Positions 15,553-26,206 of a DNA stretch of 64,000 bases are shown here, in pieces (position 1 is the first letter of the stretch; the number at the start of each line of letters is the position of its first letter). Below the pieces are notes generated by a model, which was not told the origin of the DNA, did no database searches, and saw only the letters and a program-made list of their open reading frames with translations. The stretch comes from Neobacillus ginsengisoli (GTDB lineage Bacteria > Bacillota > Bacilli > Bacillales_B > DSM-18226), in contig NZ_JAUSTW010000005.1 of NCBI RefSeq assembly GCF_030813055.1, positions 186,001 to 250,000 on the forward strand. Reading direction: 5' to 3'. The position numbers were made by a program, and so were the translations under genes.

Positions 15553-15786
15553 TTGTTAGTTGGAGCTTATGCAATTAACTTTTTGGGATTTAAAATAAAT
15601 ACAATTGATAATGCTTCGAATGTTAATTTTGGCCCCAATCAATATTTAGATCAATTTCTTAGTTATAAAAGGAATCAAGGAGTCGGCGAACAAAACGGCG
15701 ATATCTCCCCAATATATATTCCTATTTCATGGGTTGTTGACCCAGATGTAACGGATAGCAATTCGGCAAAAAACAGTATTATTTAA
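15553..15786 (+). CDS. GerPA/GerPF-type spore protein
   Basis: 77 residues, close paralogue of the genes on both sides: YAINFLGFKINTIDNASNVN at the start, then YKRNQGVGEQNGDISP and VVDPDVTDSNSAKNS. The DPDV motif is the family signature. The likely start is TTG 15553, because AGGAG lies 8 nt upstream; the GTG at 15544 overlaps that site. Confidence 0.8.
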   Translation: MLVGAYAINFLGFKINTIDNASNVNFGPNQYLDQFLSYKRNQGVGEQNGDISPIYIPISWVVDPDVTDSNSAKNSII

Positions 15787-15834
15787 CAAGTTCGGCAGGA
15801 ATCATGGCCAATTTTTAAGCTGGGGGGTTATATA

Positions 15835-16065
15835 ATGTTCGCACCGATGATGGTTAATTTTTTGGGGATTAAACTTAATGCAATCGACCATTCTTCATTA
15901 ATGAATTTTGGCCCAAACCAATGGATTGACCATTTTATTACCTATAAACGGAACCAAGGATTTGGGGAACAAAACGGGGATATCGTACCGGTCATTATTC
16001 CTATCTCTTATGTGTTTGATTCTGATTTCCTTGATAGTAGTTCGATCAAAAATAGTATCATATAA
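15835..16065 (+). CDS. GerPA/GerPF-type spore protein
   Basis: 76 residues. Strongly similar to the preceding gene (NFLGIKLNAIDHSSLMNFGPN, YKRNQGFGEQNGDIVP, SSSIKNSII), so the two arose by recent duplication. GGGGGG lies 7 nt upstream of the ATG. Ends the three-gene set; a strong terminator follows. Spore inner-coat location is inferred from the family. Confidence 0.8.
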   Translation: MFAPMMVNFLGIKLNAIDHSSLMNFGPNQWIDHFITYKRNQGFGEQNGDIVPVIIPISYVFDSDFLDSSSIKNSII

Positions 16066-16068
16066 AAA

Positions 16069-16102
16069 GAAAAAGCTGGGGCAAACCAGCTTTTTCTTTT
16101 TT
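16069..16102 (+). terminator. terminator of the first GerP-like cluster
   Basis: GAAAAAGCTGG and CCAGCTTTTTC form an 11-bp stem with a 6-nt loop, followed by six T. Confidence 0.92.
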
Positions 16103-16107
16103 GAATG

Positions 16108-16251
16108 TTAATTTACAAATCGTCCGCACTTCCCTTGGGCATCCCAGTATTCATGGCGAAGGTGGACTTTTTGAATTTTCCCTGATGCTGTTTTTGGGAG
16201 CTCCTCGACGAAAGTGACCCAGTGACAGCTTTAAAATGCGCTAATCTTTCC
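16108..16251 (-). pseudogene. acyl-CoA synthetase (AMP-binding), C-terminal remnant
   Basis: One minus frame reads ERLAHFKAV and the next frame VTFVEELPKTASGKIQKVHL, then RHEYWDAQGK and TAA (16108-16110). Together they are the C-terminal domain of acyl-CoA synthetases, including the catalytic Lys of the TASGKIQK motif, broken by a frameshift near 16225. No upstream part exists. A clear gene relic filling the gap between the GerP-like genes and the small gene at 16302. Confidence 0.8.
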
Positions 16252-16301
16252 CTGGCCCCAATCACCAAGAAGGTATGCTCATGGGAAATACTTCCTGAAA
16301 A

Positions 16302-18285
<1,984 letters not shown>

Positions 18286-18341
18286 TCACAACATAGTTCA
18301 TTACAAGCAGCCATATGGACAAACGAGTAAATGAATGACAA

Positions 18342-18370
18342 TAAAAAAAGGTTCTGTTTGCACAGAACCT
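18342..18370 (-). terminator. riboswitch-controlled terminator before thiC
   Basis: AGGTTCTGT and ACAGAACCT pair around TTGC; on the minus strand seven T follow. Located between the TPP aptamer and thiC, it is the expression platform. Confidence 0.92.
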
Positions 18371-18427
18371 GATAAATCGTCAAAAAGTAGTGGCGTATTC
18401 TCAAAATAAACAAGCGACGCCGTCGAA

Positions 18428-18526
18428 ACTACTTCCCTACGCTGGTATCATCCAGATCAGGTTCAAAGGGTCAAAGAATTTCACGCATTCTTCTCTCAGT
18501 CCGAACCATCGGACCCCCCTAGTAGA
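18428..18526 (-). promoter_or_regulatory. TPP riboswitch (THI element)
   Basis: The minus strand holds the conserved aptamer parts in order: TAGGGGGG, GGACTGAGA, ACCCTTTGAACCTGATC, and CCAGCGTAGGGAAGTAG. It binds thiamine pyrophosphate and controls the terminator just upstream of thiC. Confidence 0.97.
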
Positions 18527-18634
18527 GCATATGAAACTAATTTTTAACTTTCGTTTTGATACTAACACAGTGCTCACTATTTGGAAAGTATCTTTTTTAA
18601 AAATGAGAATTTTCTCCTATGGATTTCTTTCATT

Positions 18635-19267
18635 TTAATTTTTGGTTTCTTCTGATCCAAAATTACCACTTTGATGCATAGAGGCTAAAAGTTGTTTAAT
18701 TTGAATTAACTCCCCTTCGATCCGATGAAGGTGACTTTGCATATCATCAATTTCCTGTTCGGCTTTATAATTTATTGCAAAGTCAATAATGGATTCGTGT
18801 TTATCACGGGCAGCCTGCCTATTCTGACTCATCATGATTACAGGGGCTTGAAAAGCAGCAATAAAGGATAAGCATAAATTCAATAAGATAAAAGGTGGTT
18901 CATCGAAATGAATTTGTTTGGTAAACACAATCGTATTCCAAGCTATCCAAACAGCAAGAAATACTCCAAACCAAATAATAAATTTCCAACTTCCGCCAAA
19001 TTCAGCAATTCGGTCTGCAAGACGGTCTGCTCTCGTTGTTCGTTTGACATATTCTTCATCGAGATGAGTCATGATACTGCTTTCGTAGTTATCCACCAAT
19101 CGATCAATTCGCTGTGCATCATTTTTATTAATTTCAATATCAAAACCTTGAATAATTGACGCGTCGTCTTTGATTTCAGGCTTCACATAAAAAATCTTTT
19201 TTTTACTCAATGTTTTCATTCCTTCGTCTAGAAAAGCTTTGTTCTTTGTAAAATAATTTTTAAACAA
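18635..19267 (-). CDS. DUF1003 membrane protein
   Basis: 210 residues. The conserved DUF1003 core is present: RADRLADRIAEFGGSWKFI near residue 79-97, a first TM (FGVFLAVWIAWNTIVF), PFILLNLCLSFIAAFQAP, and MMSQNRQAARDKH, followed by a C-terminal amphipathic helix. Function of the family is unknown. The first start codon (TTG 19267) lacks a good ribosome site; ATG 19219 or TTG 19213 are alternatives, so the N-terminus is uncertain. Confidence 0.88.
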   Translation of the reverse strand: MFKNYFTKNKAFLDEGMKTLSKKKIFYVKPEIKDDASIIQGFDIEINKNDAQRIDRLVDNYESSIMTHLDEEYVKRTTRADRLADRIAEFGGSWKFIIWFGVFLAVWIAWNTIVFTKQIHFDEPPFILLNLCLSFIAAFQAPVIMMSQNRQAARDKHESIIDFAINYKAEQEIDDMQSHLHRIEGELIQIKQLLASMHQSGNFGSEETKN

Positions 19268-19314
19268 GGAACGTACCTTTATTTCTGTAAACTTTTAAAA
19301 ATGTGCATTTTAAC

Positions 19315-20499
19315 CTAAGTGATTTCGTTTTTTTTCGCAAAAATATATTGTCCAAATGTTTTTCTAATTGATAATATAATTCCCAGTAAAATCATATTTG
19401 AAAACAAAGAACTTCCTCCATAGGTTAGAAAAGGTAATGAAATTCCTTTAACAGGCATAATCCCAACAACCATCCCGATATTTTGAAAAATTTGGACTGT
19501 CATACTAAATGCTATTCCAGCGCAAATATAGGTACCAAAGAGGGTCTCGGATGTATGCCCGATTACAATGATTCTGTAAATTAACAGGAAGAACAAAGTA
19601 ATGACAATAGATGCACCAAAAAATCCGCTTTCCTCCGCTACCGTGGAAAAGATAAAATCGGTATGTTTTTCAGGAATATAGACATTGCCATGCATGATTC
19701 CTTTACCGAAAGTTTCGCCACTCCCAACTGCTAAAAGAGATCTTTGGGTTTGATACGCCTGATCACTGTTTCCCGTTGGATCTAACCACCCGATGATTCG
19801 CTCTTGTTGATGCGGCTTTAATAAGGGAATTAACTGTTTATAAATAACGTCTGGATGGTAAAAATACAAATAAACGAGCACACCCATGATTAGAAGTGGA
19901 ACTATGACCAAAACAGCAACCAATCTTTTTTTAAGTCCAGATAAATATAGCATGCTCGCGATGGCAATAAAATATAGGAATACCATTCCTGTATCCGGCT
20001 GCTGGTAAACAAAAAAAGATGGTGGGATGGTTACTAGCAGGATTTTTCCGATGAGAAGTAAATCAGTTTTTATTGTTTTTGTAATGTAAGTAATATTATG
20101 CTTAGAAATTAAACTAGCAACTAAAATAATCAGTGAAATTTTAAAATACTCTGATGGCTGTATGGAACCTAAGACAGGGATACTAAACCATCTTTTGGCC
20201 CCGAGTATCGAGGGTGCAATTGAACTTGGCGCAAATTTCAAAAAGATTATTGAACAAAATAAAATAATATAAGAAGGCCAAGCTACTCTCTCTATTTGAT
20301 CAACATCAAGCTTGGCGACACAAATTAAAAGGACAAATCCGATGATGTAATTAATCCCCTGCTTCATTGCGAAATTCTGTGTTCCATATTCACCTGTTTG
20401 TTGACTGCTATAAATAAATATTAAACTAATAAATAAAAACGCAAACAAGATTAATAGTATTGTACCATCTAATCTTCTTAAAAAGTTGGATGTTTTCAT
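19315..20499 (-). CDS. SEDS-family protein (RodA/FtsW-like)
   Basis: 394 residues, about 10 TM helices. SEDS signatures: AKRWFSIPVLGSIQPSEYFKI near residue 100-120, QQPDTGMV near 165, EKHTDFIFSTVAEESGFFG near 275, and ISLPFLTYGGSSL near 353. SEDS proteins are peptidoglycan glycosyltransferases working with class B PBPs. No PBP gene is adjacent, and this copy is separate from a normal mre or dcw cluster, so it is probably an accessory paralogue. A second SEDS gene lies at 22789. Confidence 0.9.
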   Translation of the reverse strand: MKTSNFLRRLDGTILLILFAFLFISLIFIYSSQQTGEYGTQNFAMKQGINYIIGFVLLICVAKLDVDQIERVAWPSYIILFCSIIFLKFAPSSIAPSILGAKRWFSIPVLGSIQPSEYFKISLIILVASLISKHNITYITKTIKTDLLLIGKILLVTIPPSFFVYQQPDTGMVFLYFIAIASMLYLSGLKKRLVAVLVIVPLLIMGVLVYLYFYHPDVIYKQLIPLLKPHQQERIIGWLDPTGNSDQAYQTQRSLLAVGSGETFGKGIMHGNVYIPEKHTDFIFSTVAEESGFFGASIVITLFFLLIYRIIVIGHTSETLFGTYICAGIAFSMTVQIFQNIGMVVGIMPVKGISLPFLTYGGSSLFSNMILLGIILSIRKTFGQYIFAKKNEIT

Positions 20500-20555
20500 A
20501 TCTTCACCTTAATATACATTTTGTGTTTGACTCATGATGTTAAATAAATTTATAC

Positions 20556-21206
20556 TCATCTTTTTACTGATACTAAACCTAATATAAGTTGTAAAGCGAT
20601 TGCATCATCTAAATACCCAATTGGAAAAATGTAGTCCGGAATCACATCTACCGGTAAAATGAAATATAATAGTGCGCTTCCCATTAGGGCGAGTTGAACC
20701 GGGGTACCCTTCTTCATGCTAAATTTTACAAACATTTCTTTTAAATTGTTAATAAATGGGCCAATGCTGCCTACCTTTTGAAGTTTTTCCTCAAAACCCT
20801 TAAGAATAGTCTCTTTCCCCTCATCTGTTTGTGCGTATTGTATATAATTTGCTAGTTGTTGTTCCACACTTTCAATTGAAAATTTTTTGTCATACATATT
20901 TGAGTTTTCGAGTATTTTTTGAATGCTCTCGATGGACGAATGAAAATCATCAGTTAGTTCCGTTTCATTCTTTTGTTCGATAGGATAACCTGCAGCCTCA
21001 AATAAATCAGCAATAGGTACTTCAAGACATCTAGCAAATTTTTGAATGTGATCTGGATTTGCTTTACGTTTACCATTTATTATCCGTGAGATAGTAGCTG
21101 TATCAATTTCAGTAAGTTCACTAAGCTTCCTCATTGATAAAGACTTTTCCTTCAATAAATCCTTTAGAAGCAAACCAATGCTACTAAACTTATTGACTTC
21201 AGACAT
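20556..21206 (-). CDS. XRE-type HTH regulator fused to DUF1232 membrane domain
   Basis: 216 residues. N-terminal HTH (SMRKLSELTEIDTATISRIINGKR, residues 24-47), a helical middle, and a C-terminal DUF1232 domain with LPVDVIPDYIFPIGYLDDAIALQLI near 185-209. The combination suggests a membrane-tethered regulator. Its upstream region holds two inverted repeats (GTTGAC/GTCAAC and AGTTGATA/TATCAACT). It lies between the two envelope gene groups, which it may control; that is inference. Confidence 0.85.
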   Translation of the reverse strand: MSEVNKFSSIGLLLKDLLKEKSLSMRKLSELTEIDTATISRIINGKRKANPDHIQKFARCLEVPIADLFEAAGYPIEQKNETELTDDFHSSIESIQKILENSNMYDKKFSIESVEQQLANYIQYAQTDEGKETILKGFEEKLQKVGSIGPFINNLKEMFVKFSMKKGTPVQLALMGSALLYFILPVDVIPDYIFPIGYLDDAIALQLILGLVSVKR

Positions 21207-21292
21207 ACGCTAGTTTCCTTTCATTATTTTTTTCTTATAGTAAATTGTTTAGCATTTAATAAGGTTTGTATTCTTTAAAAATATATATCACC

Positions 21293-21309
21293 GTTGACAT
21301 TTCGTCAAC
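21293..21309. promoter_or_regulatory. inverted repeat upstream of the HTH-DUF1232 gene
   Basis: GTTGAC, 5 bp, GTCAAC: perfect 6-bp arms about 85 bp before the start of the regulator gene. A related TTGACA..TGACAA string is at about 21397-21411. Likely operators. Confidence 0.45.
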
Positions 21310-21431
21310 AAATCAAAATTGTTGTTATTTAACATAAATTTTTCAATATGGGATTAATAGACAAAACAAATCTATTAAATGAATTTCGCTTTTATGTTGA
21401 CAATTTGACAATAACATCATATATTTTCACT

Positions 21432-21475
21432 AGTTGATAAAAAAGGCTATTTTATCGTTTTGCATAATATCAACT
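21432..21475. promoter_or_regulatory. long-spaced inverted repeat before the glycosidase gene
   Basis: AGTTGATA and TATCAACT are perfect 8-bp arms separated by 28 bp, within the 400-bp gene-free stretch 21207-21606. It could be an operator pair for the HTH regulator transcribed the other way. Confidence 0.4.
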
Positions 21476-21606
21476 CGTTTTCAGAGTACATTGAAACTAC
21501 TTCGAAAGCAGCCACTCTAAAAATGATTATGAATGCTAACTTGTTAGTTTAATAGGCTTCCATTAGAATCATATTTTTATCAAATTATTTAAAAAGGAGA
21601 TGCATC

Positions 21607-22659
21607 ATGGAACTACAAACAACTAATCCAGTCAGTACTACACGCACAAACCGAAATCCAAAACCAAAACGAAAACTAAAACGTATTTGGCGAGTATTTT
21701 TAACGGTCTTTTTAATCCTCGTCTTAGGTGGGGGTGGATTTTTATACGGTACAAATCAAGGATTACAAATACGTAGAATGTTATTAGGGACGGTATTTTC
21801 AACCTACCATCCACAATACGAAAAATATTTGAGACTTTTATTACCACAATCGGAAATCGATGCGTTATACAATGCAAGGAATCATCCACAAGCTGTACAA
21901 TCAACGATTGCAAAAGGAAATAAATCTACTTTTAAGAAAAGTTCATCCGAGAACATCCAAGTGGAAACGGTAAATGCTCCCAATTACACGGCAAAAATAA
22001 TGATAATTCCTGATCCAACAACAGTTCACATTGAGGGAACAAAGTTTTCAGACAAAGGACAACCTCTTTCTGATTTAATTAAAGAAAATAATGGAATCGC
22101 CGGGATCAACGCTGGTGGATTTTTTGACCCTAGGGGAAATGGGTCCGGTGGTGATATGATAGGAATTGTTATTAGTAACGGAAACATCCTTTCGGTTCCA
22201 AAGGGTGGTAAAAACGTGCCATCACTTGTAGGTGGATTTTTAAAAGATGGTCAATTTATTACCGGAAATTATTCGACCAATCAATTATTACATTTAGGAG
22301 TGAAAGATGCTGTAAGCTTTGGCCCTCAACTAATTGTTAATGGAGTAAATCGTGTTACTCCAACTATTAATGGTGCATGGGGCTGGGCACCGCGAACAGC
22401 TATTGGTCAAGAAACAAACGGAAGTATTGTAATGATCATAACTGATGGCCGTTTTTATTGGGATAAAACCCATCGCGGTGCTTCTATGTCAGATATGGCT
22501 CATTTATTTGAGAAATACAATGTAACCAATGCAATTGCAATGGATGGCGGCGGTTCTACTACGATGATAAAGGATGGGACGCTTCAATTAAAACCTGCAA
22601 CTAACACGGATGTTGGAATGCGTTACCTGCCAGATGCTTGGGTGGTCATTCCGCATTAA
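21607..22659 (+). CDS. phosphodiester glycosidase family protein, membrane-anchored
   Basis: 350 residues. A basic N-terminus then one TM (VFLTVFLILVLGGGGFLYG, about 31-49) anchors an extracellular domain of the NAGPA/DUF2233 family: GIAGINAGGFFDPRGNGSGG near 165-185, WGWAPRTAIGQ near 258, MIITDGR, and MDGGGSTTM near 316. The Asp/Gly motifs match phosphodiester glycosidases that act on glycan-phosphate linkages. AAGGAG precedes the ATG. The neighbours are SEDS proteins, pointing to cell-envelope glycan work. Confidence 0.88.
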   Translation: MELQTTNPVSTTRTNRNPKPKRKLKRIWRVFLTVFLILVLGGGGFLYGTNQGLQIRRMLLGTVFSTYHPQYEKYLRLLLPQSEIDALYNARNHPQAVQSTIAKGNKSTFKKSSSENIQVETVNAPNYTAKIMIIPDPTTVHIEGTKFSDKGQPLSDLIKENNGIAGINAGGFFDPRGNGSGGDMIGIVISNGNILSVPKGGKNVPSLVGGFLKDGQFITGNYSTNQLLHLGVKDAVSFGPQLIVNGVNRVTPTINGAWGWAPRTAIGQETNGSIVMIITDGRFYWDKTHRGASMSDMAHLFEKYNVTNAIAMDGGGSTTMIKDGTLQLKPATNTDVGMRYLPDAWVVIPH

Positions 22660-22713
22660 TTAAAAGAGAGCTTCCATTTTAATTTAACACTGTTAAGTAG
22701 ACCAAATAAAATT

Positions 22714-22770
22714 AATCCCTCTTCTTCAGTTGCTAAAAAAAGTAGTTGAATGATGAGGGATTATTATTTT
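22714..22770 (+). terminator. terminator between glycosidase and second SEDS gene
   Basis: AATCCCTC and GAGGGATT form the base of a long imperfect stem, followed by ATTATTTT. It ends just before the ribosome site of the next gene, so the SEDS gene may partly be expressed by read-through. Confidence 0.7.
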
Positions 22771-22788
22771 AAAAGAAAGGAAGAGATT

Positions 22789-23994
22789 ATGTTTAGGAAA
22801 ATTCTAAAATCGTATGATTATTCTTTAGTAATTGCTGTGTTTCTTTTAGCTGTCTTTGGTTTAATAATGGTCTATAGTGCGAGTATGGCTATGGCAGTCC
22901 AAAGATACGGTGTTTCCAGTGATTATTTTTATCAAAAACAAAAGCTCTTTCTAATTGTAGCATTTTTTGTATTTCTACTTACCGCTTTATTTCCTTACAA
23001 GGCTTTGATAAACAATAAAATACTGGGAACTATGGTTTTTGGATCATTGTTTCTTTTAATGGCACTATCTCTCTTCGGCCATGTGGCAGGAGGAGCACAA
23101 AGTTGGATTAGACTTGGTCCAATAAGTATTGAACCTTCAGAATTTGTTAAGCTTTGTGTCATTATATATTTATCTGCTGTTTACGCCAAAAAGCAAGCAT
23201 ACATAAATGAATTTAATAAAGGAACTGTCCCTCCGTTAATCTATTTAGGGCTAGTTTGTTTATTGATTGCAAGTCAACCTGACTTTGGTACTGTTGAGCT
23301 GATTTTATTATTTTCGAGTTCAATTATTCTGTCATCAGGAATAAGCTTTAAAAATATTAAAAAACTTATTATTATGGCATTAGTTTCCATAATACCAATC
23401 ATTCTTATATTTCATAATAAAGTTTTTACATCTAAGCGTATGGATCGATTTTCTGTCCTAAAGGATCCATTTGCTGCTGCGAAAACATCCGGTTATCACC
23501 TGGTAAATTCATACATAGCAATAGGATCAGGTGGTATTAATGGCTTGGGGTTAGGTAAAGGCATTGAAAAATTAGGTTATTTACCAGAACCACATACTGA
23601 TTTCATTATGGCTGTTATTGCAGAAGAGTTAGGAATATGGGGTGTTGGTTTTGTCATTATTTCTCTAGCCTATATCGTATTAAGAGGGTTTATTATTGCA
23701 ACGCGTTGCAAGGACCCATTTGGAAGCTTATTAGCCATTGGTATTTCAAGTATGATTGGAATTCAAGGCTTTGTTAATCTTGCAGGTGTTTCCGGTATCC
23801 TCCCGCTTGCTGGTGTACCGTTACCGTTTGTCAGCTACGGTGGATCGTCTTTGATTCAATTAGCAATTGCTGTAGGTATTTTAGTTAATGTTTCCATGTT
23901 TGTTAATTACGAAAAAAAATATAAAACTGAGTCAGGAGCTTTTAAGATAGAAAAAAGGGTTAAAAAGGAAAACGTATATAATTTGAGAAACTAG
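22789..23994 (+). CDS. SEDS-family protein (FtsW-like)
   Basis: 401 residues, about 10 TM. Motifs: YSASMAMAVQRYG near residue 26-38, GAQSWIRLGPISIEPSEFVKL near 101-121, QPDFGT near 160, PEPHTDFIMAVIAEELG near 265, and VPLPFVSYGGSSL near 342-354. FtsW-type glycosyltransferase of peptidoglycan. The start is ATG 22789 after AAAGGAAG; an ATG at 22750 lies in the preceding terminator stem and is rejected. It differs from the other SEDS copy in the window and is likely an accessory one. Confidence 0.9.
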   Translation: MFRKILKSYDYSLVIAVFLLAVFGLIMVYSASMAMAVQRYGVSSDYFYQKQKLFLIVAFFVFLLTALFPYKALINNKILGTMVFGSLFLLMALSLFGHVAGGAQSWIRLGPISIEPSEFVKLCVIIYLSAVYAKKQAYINEFNKGTVPPLIYLGLVCLLIASQPDFGTVELILLFSSSIILSSGISFKNIKKLIIMALVSIIPIILIFHNKVFTSKRMDRFSVLKDPFAAAKTSGYHLVNSYIAIGSGGINGLGLGKGIEKLGYLPEPHTDFIMAVIAEELGIWGVGFVIISLAYIVLRGFIIATRCKDPFGSLLAIGISSMIGIQGFVNLAGVSGILPLAGVPLPFVSYGGSSLIQLAIAVGILVNVSMFVNYEKKYKTESGAFKIEKRVKKENVYNLRN

Positions 23995-24020
23995 CAGAGA
24001 CAATTTAGTCTCTGTTTTTT
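23995..24020 (+). terminator. intrinsic terminator
   Basis: CAGAGAC and GTCTCTG pair around 6 nt and are followed by six T. Confidence 0.9.
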
Positions 24021-24150
24021 ACCTATTTAACCAAATATAAATTATTTTTTTCGATTTTTAGCTGTTTTAAATTTTGATTAATCAGGAAATATGCTGCTTT
24101 CTAAGAATAAAAGGTAAAATAAGAGAAAACGTGGGTTGAAGGAGATATGA

Positions 24151-24984
24151 ATGAGCAGAAAAACAGCAATCGTAACAGGTTCCTCTAGTGGTTTTGGGCT
24201 TTTGTGTGTAATAGAACTGGCAGTGAAAGGCTATCAGGTCATCGCGACAATGAGAAATTTGAACAAGTCAGCTCCTTTGTTAGCAATGGCAAAAGACCAA
24301 AATGTATCGGATTTAATAGATATCCAACCTCTTGATGTCACTTTAACTGAGTCTATCCTTGAATTGAAAAACTATCTGACTCGTATTTCTTCAATTGATG
24401 TTCTTGTCAATAATGCAGGACTGGCTGTCGGAGGCTTTAGTGAAGAGCTTTCAGTTGAAGCTTATCGGAAACAATTTGAGACCAATTTTTTCGGAGTTAT
24501 CGCAGTTACGCAGATGGTCCTTCCGTTTATGAGAGCTAACGGTCAAGGAAGAATCATCAATATAAGCAGCATCAGCGGGCGGATGGGATTCCCCGGATTA
24601 TCTGCCTATACATCCTCCAAGTTCGCACTTGAAGGTTTTAGTGAAAGCTTAAGGCTGGAAGTTAAACCATTTGGCATTGATGTCATGTTGGTTGAGCCGG
24701 GCTCTTATGAAACCAATATTTGGTCAAGCATCGAAACAATAAATAATGATCAAGAGTCTCCATACCTGCCCTATATGACAGCCCTCTTAAATGAAATAGA
24801 ATCCAGAAAAGCAGAACATGGAGATCCGCAGGATGTAGCAAAATTGGTTGCTCAAATCGCCGCACAAACAAAAAGCCCTGACCTCAGATATCCAATTGGT
24901 AAGGGCGTTAAAAAGAATCTTTTTCTAAAAAACATGCTTCCCTGGAAAATGATTGAACGTGTGATTTTAAAACAGATAAAATAA
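24151..24984 (+). CDS. short-chain dehydrogenase/reductase
   Basis: 277 residues, classical SDR: TGSSSGFG nucleotide-binding loop (residues 9-16), VLVNNAGLAVGG near 89, catalytic Ser in NISSISGRMG near 139-148 and YTSSK near 154-158, then VEPGSYETNIW. Cofactor and substrate unknown; similar proteins are annotated as oxidoreductases of the YqjQ type. GAAGGAGA precedes the ATG. Monocistronic, with a bidirectional terminator. Confidence 0.93.
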   Translation: MSRKTAIVTGSSSGFGLLCVIELAVKGYQVIATMRNLNKSAPLLAMAKDQNVSDLIDIQPLDVTLTESILELKNYLTRISSIDVLVNNAGLAVGGFSEELSVEAYRKQFETNFFGVIAVTQMVLPFMRANGQGRIINISSISGRMGFPGLSAYTSSKFALEGFSESLRLEVKPFGIDVMLVEPGSYETNIWSSIETINNDQESPYLPYMTALLNEIESRKAEHGDPQDVAKLVAQIAAQTKSPDLRYPIGKGVKKNLFLKNMLPWKMIERVILKQIK

Positions 24985-24995
24985 TAATTCTGTTG

Positions 24996-25023
24996 AAAAG
25001 GAGCCTGAAAGCTAGCTCCTTTT
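24996..25023. terminator. bidirectional terminator
   Basis: AAAAGGAGC and GCTCCTTTT with a 10-nt loop lie between two convergent genes; the right arm overlaps the last codon of yfiT. Confidence 0.85.
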
Positions 25024-25543
25024 ACCACCCTTGCCGTTCGCGCAAAGAGTTAATATGGGCCAGGTGATGCTGACAATGCCATGCGTAAAGACCAATATTT
25101 AGCCCTAATGAGATTTCACCGGAATCAGGGTGAAGAAAGGTTTTTTCTAAATCATCCGGGCCGAGACTGCGCAATAAATTTACCCACCGATTATGTAGTC
25201 CTTCTAATAGTTTTAACGATATCTCTACCGGCAGCTTAGAATCAGGGAGTTCCGCCCATTTATCTTCCATATACGGCTTGATAGTAGGAGTATCTTCCGT
25301 TAATGCTAACTTAAATCGAACATAGCTGTTCAAGTGGCTATCCGGAAGATGGTGAACTACCTGCCGAACTGTCCATCCTCCCGGGCGATAAGGTGTATCC
25401 AGTTGCTCATCATTTAACCCTCTAACAGCATCTCTTAATAGCGACGGTGTCATTTCAATTACATTAATCCAGTTTTCAATCAATATATCACTAATTCCTA
25501 TTTGAGTATTAAAATAACCTATTGGGTACCTTAAATCATTCAT
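25022..25543 (-). CDS. yfiT: DinB-fold metal-dependent hydrolase/S-transferase YfiT
   Basis: 173 residues, a four-helix DinB-like fold with three metal-binding His: one in [15 protein letters not shown] near residue 61-75, and two in HCQHHLAHI near 155-163. The [13 protein letters not shown] motif is typical of B. subtilis YfiT. Family members are Zn or Ni enzymes, some acting as bacillithiol S-transferases; the substrate is not known here. GAGAGG precedes the ATG. Confidence 0.9.
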   Translation of the reverse strand: MNDLRYPIGYFNTQIGISDILIENWINVIEMTPSLLRDAVRGLNDEQLDTPYRPGGWTVRQVVHHLPDSHLNSYVRFKLALTEDTPTIKPYMEDKWAELPDSKLPVEISLKLLEGLHNRWVNLLRSLGPDDLEKTFLHPDSGEISLGLNIGLYAWHCQHHLAHINSLRERQGW

Positions 25544-25579
25544 GTATGATTACCTCTCAATTCATATCTAGTTTTATAA

Positions 25580-25610
25580 GAAAAAATAAAGCTGCCTTAA
25601 ACGACAGCTT
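25580..25610 (-). terminator. intrinsic terminator
   Basis: AAGCTGCC-type arm pairs with GACAGCTT; on the minus strand TATTTTTTC follows. Ends the DUF4259 gene. Confidence 0.75.
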
Positions 25611-25626
25611 CGATGTCACCTAATTA

Positions 25627-25998
25627 TTAGTTTAACTTAACTTCATAATTAAGCAGCTTTTGTTTAAATTCGGTCAAAACAGTGATTCTTTCTTCAAAAT
25701 CTACTTGTTGGGCTTCTTCCCATAGTTCAAGGTCCGCTCCAAGTTTTATTAATTCAATTGCATTTATCCGTACTTGTTCCTGTAGGCAATTCTTCTCGAG
25801 CTGTACAGCAGCCAATCCGATAAAAACTAACGAAATTACTTCTAAATCTTCCTCTAAATTTAATTCATCAATATACTCTTCTAAAATGTTTTGTGTTGCA
25901 TCTTCAGTTGATAGACCTTCTTCCAGGTAGTTAATAAAATCCTCTCGAACATCACATGTAGTTTCAGCATCAAAAATCCCTGTACCCCAAGCTCCCAT
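25627..25998 (-). CDS. DUF4259 protein
   Basis: 123 residues beginning MGAWGTGIFDAETTCDVRED, the conserved DUF4259 start, followed by helical regions with many acidic residues. Cytosolic, function unknown. Stands alone. Confidence 0.85.
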   Translation of the reverse strand: MGAWGTGIFDAETTCDVREDFINYLEEGLSTEDATQNILEEYIDELNLEEDLEVISLVFIGLAAVQLEKNCLQEQVRINAIELIKLGADLELWEEAQQVDFEERITVLTEFKQKLLNYEVKLN

Positions 25999-26206
25999 TT
26001 ATACAACACTCCTTTTTCATTTTAGTCGTTATATGCTGTTAATAGAAAAAAGGCCATAATGGTGACTTTTTCTAGCACATACATACATTATTATTCTTCG
26101 AATATTATAAAATACCTTTATAAAAAATTAATCTTGGTAGGAATTTTTTGTATAAGTGAAGAATGATTATTATTACTATACTTTAGGTTTAAAGGGGTGG
26201 AAATTT

